NCBI GenBank assembly: GCA_002328585.1
Contig: DCUV01000052.1
Span: forward strand, 7,886 to 46,866
From: Spirochaetia bacterium UBA2205
Lineage (GTDB): Bacteria > Spirochaetota > UBA4802 > UB4802
Length of the DNA stretch: 38,981 nucleotides
Direction of reading: 5' to 3'
Positions within the stretch are counted from its first letter, which is position 1. Each line of letters starts with the position of its first letter. Below the pieces are notes generated by a model, which saw only the letters and a program-made list of their open reading frames with translations, did no database searches and was not told the origin of the DNA. Shown in pieces: positions 32,903 through 38,981 of this stretch. The position numbers and the translations under genes were made by a program.

Positions 32903-34843
32903 ATGTCAATAGCTCAGTTTCCAAAAAGCCCTAATAAAGTTCATCCAACTGAACCCAGTGCGGTCGGTTCACGAAATTCATTAGCACAGGAAGGTCGTGA
33001 TAAGGTTGCAGAAGCAAGGCTTATGGTTGATGAATCTGTAGATAAGATTATTAATCAGGTTCAGTCTAAACTACCCGAAGAAGTGTTGAAGAAGTTAGAT
33101 GTGATGGGTGGTTTAAAAGAGAAGCTGTATAATTATGTCAACCAGTCCTATGTTAACATGTTTAATCGTTATACGGTTACCATGGAAGATGAGTTTATCA
33201 AAAAAGTTCGTGACTTTGTGGACAGAGAAGAAGCAAAGGGATTAGCTCGCTATACACCACGCGAGATTATGGAACTTCTTGATAAAATAGGGGGTGTGGA
33301 TAAGTTTAATACAGGTGAAATTGAAAAATCTATAGTAAATATGTACGGTCACCTGCAGGGACATATCCAGCGAGGCTTAAATGACCTTGAAAATGAAACC
33401 AACGCAATATTAAGGCAGAAGACAGATGTTGGTGCATTTATCCGAGGGGAAAATGCTTATGCCATTATCAAATGCATATTTAAGGACAATGAGTTAAGGC
33501 CAAAATATGTAAATGATGTTAAGCTCTCGGTAAATATTCTTGATAGTGAGTTAATCAGTCAAATTTATCACTATCAGGTAACTGTTGAGTCGTTATTGAA
33601 AGATGCAATTCAAAAACATATCCATGAATTGATAGATAAGCAGATTCAAATCCTCAAGGAAGAACTTATCGATCAGGGTAAGAGCGAGCTTACTGGTACG
33701 GAAGTTATGTTTGAAAAGATTAAGAGAATTGAAAACTTCACAGATGACGAAAAAGAAGATGAAAAATCTAAACGTTATACAATCCTTGCAAAGAAGTTCC
33801 TTGATAAGATAGAAGGATTACGTGCAGAGATTGATGTTGAAGAATATGATCCACTAAATATTCGTGAAAATATTAAATACATCATTGACGAAGAGAATAT
33901 CCGAAATCGAGGATATAACACTGCAGTTAATGCTATTACTTCAATTCTTGATACATCAAAGTTAGGCTACCAGGTTTGCGATAACTTGAAGAATGCACGT
34001 GTATGTCAGATCCGTGAATATGAGGAAATAGATAAGTCCATATTGCCAGATGAGCGATATGCAATCAGATTAGCATATTATGATCAGAATCAGCTACGTG
34101 AAGCTAAGAAGGAGTTTGACAGACAGATGGATTCCTTTACCCGTGAAATACTCAGGGTATGGGATGTCGTTCATGCTCATTATGAATCAAAGAAGAGATT
34201 CCGTTCACTCCGTGATTTTGACGATTTAGCAAGCAGACTTATGTCAAGAGATTGGAGAAGGAATAAGCGTGAGGAGGATGCAGATCCTAATTCAGTATTA
34301 TGGAATGAAATTGGTGAAATGTATAATGAAAATTCATTTGTTGAAAAGAACAACAGAACATATGAAGATAGGATTCACAATCTTAAAAATAAACTTAAAT
34401 ACCTGCACGAGATGTTACACAAAATGCATGGTTTTCAGAACCCAATTGAACGAGTTATTCTTGATGAGCGTATTAACTTCTTAGAAAGAAGATTTAATGA
34501 GTTTACCTATAAGATTAATCCACATCATATACAGCCGGGTTTAGTGCTGGATGTTGATGTAACAACCATTAAGCGTAAACAGTATATGCTCAAAGGGATG
34601 GCAAACGTTTTAAATGAATTCCTCTATAGCGTATCGCGAGGATTCCAGGATGCAGCATTTGCAACATTTAAACGCAGAAGATCAACAGTGCGTGAGGATA
34701 TTAACCAGTCATTTGCTCAGGCTGAAATGAAAGAAGATATTTTTGAAGCTGCATATAAGGCTCAGAGTGGAAGCGAAATAAAGGGTTCGGTTGATCTATC
34801 ATCGTCAAAGAGCAAGCCAAAAAGAGGTTTGAAAGAACTGTAA
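32903..34843 (+). CDS. cfpA: Probable cytoplasmic filament protein A (CfpA-like)
   Basis: 646-aa protein without signal peptide or TM helix. It is almost wholly helical and rich in Glu, Lys, Arg and Asp, with long heptad-like stretches (for example 290-340 and 485-560). Treponemal CfpA forms ribbon-like filaments running along the cell under the flagellar attachment sites; its length (~680 aa) and composition are close to this protein. The match is by recall of the family, not by alignment, and another filament or coiled-coil scaffold is possible. The VWA gene upstream supports the call. AAGGAGG at 32889-32895 with a 7-base spacer, a consensus-like promoter and a strong terminator after the gene all fit an abundant structural protein. 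Confidence 0.6.
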   Translation: MSIAQFPKSPNKVHPTEPSAVGSRNSLAQEGRDKVAEARLMVDESVDKIINQVQSKLPEEVLKKLDVMGGLKEKLYNYVNQSYVNMFNRYTVTMEDEFIKKVRDFVDREEAKGLARYTPREIMELLDKIGGVDKFNTGEIEKSIVNMYGHLQGHIQRGLNDLENETNAILRQKTDVGAFIRGENAYAIIKCIFKDNELRPKYVNDVKLSVNILDSELISQIYHYQVTVESLLKDAIQKHIHELIDKQIQILKEELIDQGKSELTGTEVMFEKIKRIENFTDDEKEDEKSKRYTILAKKFLDKIEGLRAEIDVEEYDPLNIRENIKYIIDEENIRNRGYNTAVNAITSILDTSKLGYQVCDNLKNARVCQIREYEEIDKSILPDERYAIRLAYYDQNQLREAKKEFDRQMDSFTREILRVWDVVHAHYESKKRFRSLRDFDDLASRLMSRDWRRNKREEDADPNSVLWNEIGEMYNENSFVEKNNRTYEDRIHNLKNKLKYLHEMLHKMHGFQNPIERVILDERINFLERRFNEFTYKINPHHIQPGLVLDVDVTTIKRKQYMLKGMANVLNEFLYSVSRGFQDAAFATFKRRRSTVREDINQSFAQAEMKEDIFEAAYKAQSGSEIKGSVDLSSSKSKPKRGLKEL

Positions 34844-34867
34844 AAAAGTAAGATTATATAAATAATC

Positions 34868-34904
34868 AAAAAAAAACTGCTCTGTAAAAGAGCAGTTTTT
34901 TTTT
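34868..34904. terminator. Rho-independent terminator (potentially bidirectional)
   Basis: CTGCTCT (34877-34883) pairs with AGAGCAG (34889-34895) across a 5-base loop. The stem continues into an A-tract before it (34868-34876) and is followed by nine T residues (34896-34904). It lies 24 bases after the filament gene stop and is the clearest terminator in the window. Confidence 0.9.
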
Positions 34905-35003
34905 GCGCTCTATACTAAGCGACATAATATTTTTGTAATATTTTTTATAATAACTATCGATAATTGATATGAATTATACTGTAATATACAGGTTAAAGAT
35001 AGT

Positions 35004-36230
35004 ATGGAAGCAAATTTAAAAAATATGAAAATATACACTGAGATTAAGATAATACTATATAATCTATTCCATAGCATGGTATTAAGAATTTTTGCTGTAT
35101 GCTTTGCATTGCTGTTTATTTTTTCTACAACAATTTATTATGTGGAACGTGGTTATGTTAGAACAATAAAAAGTCACGGTCAGCAAGAAACAGTTCAAAG
35201 CAATATTAATTCTATTGAAGATTCAGTGTGGTGGGCAATTGTAACATCAGCAACAGTTGGCTATGGAGATAAATATCCCATTTCACGATTGGGCAGATTT
35301 ATAGGCATACTGACTATTTTTTTTGGAATGGCTCTGGTAGGTTTGATTACTGGTAATATCGCATCAACCTTAGTAGAAAGACAATTAAAAGAAGACAGAG
35401 GATTAAAGCAGGTGAAGATTAAAAATCATTATGTTATCTGTGGTTGGAAAAAAGATATGGCAATGGTATTATCAAACATTGCTATGCGACAGGGAGATTT
35501 TACTGGCTATGATATTGTGTTGGTTTGCATGATTGATCCTGAAAATATTGAAAATTTAAAAAGTAATATATTATTTTCAAATATTCATTATGTATATGGA
35601 GATCATATTGATGAACATGTGTTAAATCGTGCCAATATACAGTATGCAAAGAAGGTATTAGTACTTGCTGATGAGTTGGGTAAATCAGGGCAGGATGCAG
35701 ATTCCAGAACAGTTATGTCGGTGATGTCAATTAAAGCAATTTCAAGAAGTGTTTATGTATGTGCCGAGATAATTGATCAGAAATATGAACGGTATTTAAG
35801 ACTATCAGGATGTGATGAGGTAATACTATCAAACAACTACAATAAAAATATTATTGCGGATGCTTTTGCAAAAAGTGGGTTAGCTCATGTAATTGGTGAA
35901 TTGGTTGATGCCAGCACTCCGGTAAATTTGACAACAGAAGACATTTCTCAACATTACATACATAAAACATATGGAGAGCTTTTTGATCATTATAAAACAA
36001 AAAACAAAATATTAATTGGACTTCTTGAGAATACCGGGAATTTTTATGATCGTAAACGTCTTGCATTACAAGAAGCACAAAAGACACCTGATATTTCAAG
36101 GTTAGTGGATAATTTGCGAATGGTCAAAAGCATGATGTCAAATTATCCAGTACTAAACCCTAAAAAATCATATATTATTAAGAATTTTTCAAAAGCAGTG
36201 CTTATTGAAGGTTCAACTGAAAATGGTTGA
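35004..36230 (+). CDS. Two-TM potassium channel with RCK (TrkA-N) domain
   Basis: 408-aa ion channel subunit. TM1 lies at about 28-48; the pore has the K+ selectivity filter TSATVGYGDKYP (81-92, TVGYGD at 84-89). TM2 is at about 97-123. The cytoplasmic RCK domain starts at HYVICGWKKDM (142-152), and its GxGxxG loop is altered to GWKKDM, so NAD binding is doubtful. A second RCK_C-like lobe runs to the end. MthK-like and Kch channels share this layout; they assemble as tetramers gated by ligands on the RCK ring. The next gene, encoding a CNB-domain protein, begins 9 bases after the stop, suggesting it modulates the channel. Confidence 0.92.
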   Translation: MEANLKNMKIYTEIKIILYNLFHSMVLRIFAVCFALLFIFSTTIYYVERGYVRTIKSHGQQETVQSNINSIEDSVWWAIVTSATVGYGDKYPISRLGRFIGILTIFFGMALVGLITGNIASTLVERQLKEDRGLKQVKIKNHYVICGWKKDMAMVLSNIAMRQGDFTGYDIVLVCMIDPENIENLKSNILFSNIHYVYGDHIDEHVLNRANIQYAKKVLVLADELGKSGQDADSRTVMSVMSIKAISRSVYVCAEIIDQKYERYLRLSGCDEVILSNNYNKNIIADAFAKSGLAHVIGELVDASTPVNLTTEDISQHYIHKTYGELFDHYKTKNKILIGLLENTGNFYDRKRLALQEAQKTPDISRLVDNLRMVKSMMSNYPVLNPKKSYIIKNFSKAVLIEGSTENG

Positions 36231-36239
36231 GGTAATGTG

Positions 36240-36770
36240 ATGAAGTTATATAAGTCATATATTGATGAAACAATTTTAATAAAATTACAGGATCTTTCGC
36301 TTTTTAAAGGGTTAAGTCAAAATGTAATACGCAATATAGCATTGGTATGTACTGTAAAAAAAATTAAACGTGGTAAATGTATAATTAAAGAAGGTGATAT
36401 GGGTGATGAGCTATATATTATTCTGAATGGCGAAATAGAAATACAGAAGAGAACATTGCAGGATGAGCCTTATACTGTAGTAACAATGAATGCTAATGAA
36501 ACCCCTCTTTATGTAGGCGAACTCGCAATGATAGATAACGATAAACGTTCAGCAACAGTTATTGCGAAACAGGATTGCGATTGTCTGGTTTTGAAACGAA
36601 AGGATTTTATTAAATTTGGAGATAGAAATCCTAAAGAAGGCTTAATACTAACAAGAGCTATCGCCCTGAAATTAGCTCAAAGTCTTAGACGAACAAATGA
36701 TGATGTAATTACACTTTTTAGTGCTTTAGTTGATGAGATTTCAGGGGAGACTGAGCTTGGTAAATCTTAA
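36240..36770 (+). CDS. Stand-alone cyclic-nucleotide-binding domain protein
   Basis: 176-aa cytoplasmic protein containing one CNB domain (about 15-140) and a short helical tail. The fold's start LSLFKGLSQNVI, the KEGDMGDELYIILNGEI turn, and the phosphate-binding cassette VGELAMIDNDKRSATV, with the Glu and Arg that hold the cyclic phosphate, are all kept. There is no HTH or catalytic domain, so it is not a Crp-type regulator. Its start lies 9 bases after the K+ channel stop, and the ribosome-binding site (GAGG, 36229-36232) overlaps that stop. ATG at 36240 is preferred over GTG at 36237. It may serve as the cyclic-nucleotide sensor of the channel. Confidence 0.88.
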   Translation: MKLYKSYIDETILIKLQDLSLFKGLSQNVIRNIALVCTVKKIKRGKCIIKEGDMGDELYIILNGEIEIQKRTLQDEPYTVVTMNANETPLYVGELAMIDNDKRSATVIAKQDCDCLVLKRKDFIKFGDRNPKEGLILTRAIALKLAQSLRRTNDDVITLFSALVDEISGETELGKS

Positions 36771-36845
36771 AATGAAAACGATATTTTTTTTGAATTTGAG
36801 TTTGTTTTTGAAGATTGGGAGTAATTCATTTTTGGAGAAGAAACA

Positions 36846-37316
36846 ATGAAAAAGATAATGTTTATTATAATATTTTTATATATTGTAAGTTGCATCTCTT
36901 ATGCACAGGAAAAACGTACAATGCAACAGGAAGCCGATGATAAAAAGTTTCAACAGGGATTGTTTTTCCTATCGATTAATGAAAAACAAAAAGCATTAAA
37001 TGAGTTTTATGAATATCTTGATATTTATGTTGATGGACTATATAGAGCAAAAGCTTATCGCTTTATTGCAGCAATATACTTTGATAATTCCAATTTTACA
37101 AAAGCTATCGCCATTTATAAACGCCTTTTTGAGGAATTCCCTTTGGATGATGATGGGATGTATGGTTTGTTACAGATTGGAATATGTTACAGCAAAATGG
37201 GATTTGATGAAGAAGCATCTAAAACATTTACTCAGCTTATGAAAGAATTTCCCGATTCAAGCTATGCAAAAGATGCCGTAACTATGCTTGAACTTATAAA
37301 AATAGCAAATAATTAG
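36846..37316 (+). CDS. Exported TPR-like protein (YfiO/BamD-type repeats)
   Basis: 156-aa protein with a signal peptide (MKKIMFIIIFLYIVSCISYA, likely cut before QEKR) and three TPR-like helical pairs. The most regular is LQIGICYSKMGFDEEASKTF followed by a TQLMKEFPDSSYAKDA ending, which resembles BamD/YbgF repeats. The Cys in the signal (IVSC) is in a poor lipobox context, so a lipoprotein is possible but not clear. A scaffold role in the periplasm is likely. GGAGAAG about 6 bases before the ATG fits. It lies 75 bases downstream of the CNB gene and may be in the same transcription unit. Confidence 0.8.
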   Translation: MKKIMFIIIFLYIVSCISYAQEKRTMQQEADDKKFQQGLFFLSINEKQKALNEFYEYLDIYVDGLYRAKAYRFIAAIYFDNSNFTKAIAIYKRLFEEFPLDDDGMYGLLQIGICYSKMGFDEEASKTFTQLMKEFPDSSYAKDAVTMLELIKIANN

Positions 37317-37425
37317 CAAAAAATATTTCATTAGACCATATTTTAACTGAACAAATTATATATACCAATATATAAAAACTTTAAATAAGGATCTATACTT
37401 TTTTAATAGTATAAAAACAAATGTA

Positions 37426-37454
37426 TTGACAGAAATTGATGTATTCAATATAGA
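37426..37454 (+). promoter_or_regulatory. Promoter for tRNA-Leu
   Basis: TTGACA (37426-37431) and TATAGA (37449-37454) with an ideal 17-base spacer. The tRNA begins 22 bases after the -10 element. A second TATAAT at 37467-37472 has no good partner. Confidence 0.7.
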
Positions 37455-37475
37455 TGCAAAAAATAGTATAATATT

Positions 37476-37558
37476 GCCCAGGTGGTGGAACTGGTAGACA
37501 CGCATGCTTGAGGGGCATGTGGGAATATCCCGTGTGGGTTCAAGTCCCGTCCTGGGCA
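37476..37558 (+). tRNA. tRNA-Leu (anticodon GAG)
   Basis: Class II tRNA. Acceptor strands GCCCAGG (37476-37482) and CCTGGGC (37551-37557) pair fully, with A as discriminator. A D-loop (GGAACTGGTAGACA) is present. The anticodon stem CATGC/GCATG encloses TTGAGGG with anticodon GAG, reading CUC and CUU. The long variable arm GGGAATATCCC is typical of leucine tRNAs. The T-loop is TTCAAGT. CCA is not encoded. Confidence 0.96.
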
Positions 37559-37631
37559 AAGACATGCATGTATTTAACTTACCTGTAATTGTATCCATAA
37601 AGTGAATTTCATAAGTGTAGTATTGATAAGT

Positions 37632-37736
37632 TGTCAAAATTTTTCCACTTTTTAACAGAATGTCACAACTATTCCTAACAATTTTTAGGTATAAGATAGA
37701 AGTACAGTGCAACCAAAAGTGGAAAAATTATTGACA
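37632..37736. mobile_element. 105-bp MITE-like element with ~21-bp terminal inverted repeats
   Basis: The left end TGTCAAAATTTTTCCACTTT (37632 on) and the reverse complement of the right end (reading back from 37736) match, apart from one extra base. Within the repeat, AATTTTTCCACTTTT (37638-37652) and AAAAGTGGAAAAATT (37715-37729) are exact complements. The ends read TGTCAA and TTGACA. No transposase ORF is present and no target-site duplication is obvious. It sits between tRNA-Leu and doxX. It looks like a small non-autonomous transposon or the remains of an insertion sequence. Confidence 0.5.
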
Positions 37737-37804
37737 TTGGTAGATTTTCTTCATATATTTCTAAATTATACATCTGCGTTAACAATCGAGGATGGAGGTT
37801 TTAT

Positions 37805-38203
37805 ATGAATTTAAAATCCATATTTGATCAATGGAGTCCCCGCCTTTTGAGTATACTACGAATTATGGGGGGATTATTGTTTATGGAGCACGGGACCGTT
37901 AAACTTTTCAACTTTCCACCCATGGGTGGAGCGGTGGAGATTTTCTCACTGATGGGAGTGGCCGGTATAATAGAATTAGCCGGTGGTGCTTTCATAACGT
38001 TAGGACTATTCACTCGCATGGCTGCGTTCATTATGTCTGGTGAGATGGCATTTGCCTATTTCATGGTGCACGCGCCTCAAGGATTTTTCCCTATAATGAA
38101 CCAGGGCGAATTAGCCGTACTTTACTGTTTCCTTTTTCTTTATTTAGCAACCGCTGGAGGAGGCCCGTGGAGTCTTGACAGGTTTATGAGAAATAGAGAC
38201 TAA
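37805..38203 (+). CDS. DoxX-family membrane protein
   Basis: 132-aa inner-membrane protein of the DoxX/DoxD-like family with four hydrophobic helices. Family features are ILRIMGGLLFMEHGTVKLFN near the N-terminus, MGVAGIIELAGGAFITLGLF with a G-x(2)-E-x(2)-GG pattern, TRMAAFIMSGEMAFAYFMVH, and GELAVLYCFLFLYLATAGGG before a short basic tail (DRFMRNRD). Homologues are tied to membrane redox stress responses, though activity is not settled. GGAGG at 37794-37798 gives a 6-base spacer to the ATG. It is isolated, after the tRNA-Leu and the MITE-like element. Confidence 0.9.
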   Translation: MNLKSIFDQWSPRLLSILRIMGGLLFMEHGTVKLFNFPPMGGAVEIFSLMGVAGIIELAGGAFITLGLFTRMAAFIMSGEMAFAYFMVHAPQGFFPIMNQGELAVLYCFLFLYLATAGGGPWSLDRFMRNRD

Positions 38204-38225
38204 CATAGGTCTATTAAATTTTTTT
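38192..38225 (+). terminator. Putative terminator after doxX
   Basis: AATAGA (38192-38197) and TCTATT (38210-38215) form a weak 6-bp stem, followed by a run of seven T residues at 38219-38225. It overlaps the end of the coding sequence. Confidence 0.4.
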
Positions 38226-38429
38226 CCCCGGTGTACCTTTTTTCTATGTTTCAGTGTGCGGAATGAAAGCTTTCTGAATAAAAGTTGTGTGGTTTGTTTT
38301 AAGGCTCTGACCCCATTTTTACCTGTACACTGTAAAATGTAAATTGTTAGATGTTTGTTGCTGATTATTTGTATGATATTATGGATTATGTTAATAATTT
38401 ATAATGTTTCGTCTCTTAAAAAGGAAAAA

Positions 38430-38480
38430 ATGTAGATGATAGCATAGTTATCATTCATCAAAGATTGAACTCATCTACAT
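38430..38480. repeat. 10-bp inverted repeat
   Basis: ATGTAGATGA (38430-38439) and TCATCTACAT (38471-38480) are exact complements, 31 bases apart. The pair lies just upstream of the second CTCTGACCCC copy. Confidence 0.55.
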
Positions 38481-38682
38481 AATAAAAGGATTCTGTGCTC
38501 TGACCCCATTATTTACGTAATTTCTATCGGGATTAAAGGAAAAGCAGCGGAGGCACGGATGCCGTAGCGCCATATGGCTCGTGCGAGGACATAGACAGGA
38601 TGTCGTCCGCAGCACGATGGCAAAGACATAATAAATACAGAACATAAGGCACACCGCCGTTTGAGGGGCGCTTTGGAGGTTG

Positions 38683-38717
38683 GTAAGGGGGCATTTAGCG
38701 CATAAATGCCCCCTTAC
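38683..38717. repeat. 15-bp perfect hairpin in repeat region
   Basis: GTAAGGGGGCATTTA (38683-38697) pairs perfectly with TAAATGCCCCCTTAC (38703-38717) across a 5-base GCGCA loop. It is the most stable hairpin seen in the window and has no U-tract. A second, smaller hairpin, CTTTTGT (38730-38736) with ACAAAAG (38743-38749), follows. Confidence 0.75.
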
Positions 38718-38981
38718 GAAGTGATAAAACTTTTGTCGCCCAACAAAAGAAAGTATGAGAAGGAAATATGACGATGTATTACACATTTTCCTTTGAAAAA
38801 GTTATAGTTTGTCATTCTGAGCGAAGCAAAGAATACCACCAACCCCTTTTATCCCCCCTTTAAACGGAAGTGGGGAATTATCAAGGCTCTGACCCCATTT
38901 TTTTCTCATTTTCTCATGTGTAATCCAATTTTCAACGTAATAGTTATGTACTTACGCAGGCACAGAACATAGGCTCTGACC

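Larger units (their letters stand above)
38204..38981. other. Repeat-rich non-coding tail of the window
   Basis: No supportable gene in about 780 bases. It contains four copies of the GCTCTGACCCC word, several hairpins and a GTCATTCTGAGCGAAGCAAA-type repeat (38811-38830). Base composition swings from A+T-rich (38321-38500) to G+C-rich (38540-38720), unlike the genes before it. A 103-codon minus-strand ORF at 38475-38786 runs across the hairpins and is taken as chance. Confidence 0.6.
38301..38981. repeat. Four dispersed copies of the GGCTCTGACCCCATT word
   Basis: AAGGCTCTGACCCCATTTTT occurs exactly at 38301-38320 and 38883-38902. A variant GCTCTGACCCCATT is at 38497-38510, and AGGCTCTGACC at 38971-38981 is cut by the window edge. 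All are on the same strand. The spacings are about 195, 385 and 87 bases. Similar GGGGTCAGAGCC words accompany REP-associated transposases in other bacteria, recalled from general knowledge. No such transposase is present here. Confidence 0.75.

Noticed and set aside
37356..37712. Minus-strand 118-codon ORF
   Set aside because: It covers the tRNA-Leu gene, its promoter and part of the MITE-like element.
38475..38786. Minus-strand 103-codon ORF in the window tail
   Set aside because: It crosses perfect hairpins and repeats, has no ribosome-binding site and a Cys/His/Arg-rich composition typical of translated repeat DNA.
38301..38981. CRISPR array
   Set aside because: The repeated word is short, irregularly spaced and not separated by uniform spacers; no cas genes.

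Overview
This AT-rich window (roughly one-third G+C by eye) looks like chromosomal DNA of a spirochaete, probably an uncultured member of Spirochaetota. The pointers are a probable cytoplasmic filament protein (CfpA) directly downstream of a von Willebrand A gene, three chemoreceptors with multi-pass membrane N-termini, many cyclic-nucleotide and TPR proteins, an HD-GYP phosphodiesterase, and a futalosine-type menaquinone pair (mqnB, mqnD). The taxonomic call is inference. No prophage, CRISPR array or intact transposase was found.

Layout. 1-200 is the 3' part of RNase P RNA. 553-2739 is a chemoreceptor. 2776-10288 is a lipid or glycoconjugate-looking block: a KASIII-like synthase and an isoprenylcysteine-methyltransferase-like membrane enzyme on the plus strand face a minus-strand run of alcohol dehydrogenase, 4-TM protein, two tandem GT4 glycosyltransferases and two SAM methyltransferases. 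10554-16918 carries a STAS protein, pth, a DJ-1/PfpI protein, a double cyclic-nucleotide-binding protein, a GAF/HD-GYP protein and an UshA-like secreted protein. 16919-18986 (minus) is an overlapping dnaC-like/folK/panB operon.

19203-27112 holds a second chemoreceptor, the minus-strand operon HATPase-mqnD-mqnB, a DUF3795 protein, a membrane-anchored thioredoxin and a bacteriohemerythrin (plus), a third chemoreceptor and a TetR regulator (minus). 27493-37316 is an all-plus envelope and cytoskeleton block: a secreted protein with four FN3-like repeats, a TPR protein, an unknown cytoplasmic protein, a VWA protein, the CfpA-like filament protein with a strong terminator, a K+ channel followed by a separate cyclic-nucleotide-binding protein, and a secreted TPR protein. 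37476-37558 is tRNA-Leu(GAG), followed by a 105-bp MITE-like element and a DoxX membrane protein. The last 780 bases are non-coding and repeat-rich.

How the genes fit together. Sensory and second-messenger functions dominate: chemoreceptors, CNB proteins, HD-GYP, STAS and HATPase proteins, and a channel paired with a CNB protein. They are interleaved with housekeeping genes (rnpB, pth, folK, panB, mqnBD). The most promising less-described items are the KASIII/ICMT/GT locus, the VWA-CfpA pair with its surroundings, the split channel/CNB pair, the UshA-like protein lacking canonical metal ligands, and a strongly over-represented GCGATAG word across the window.
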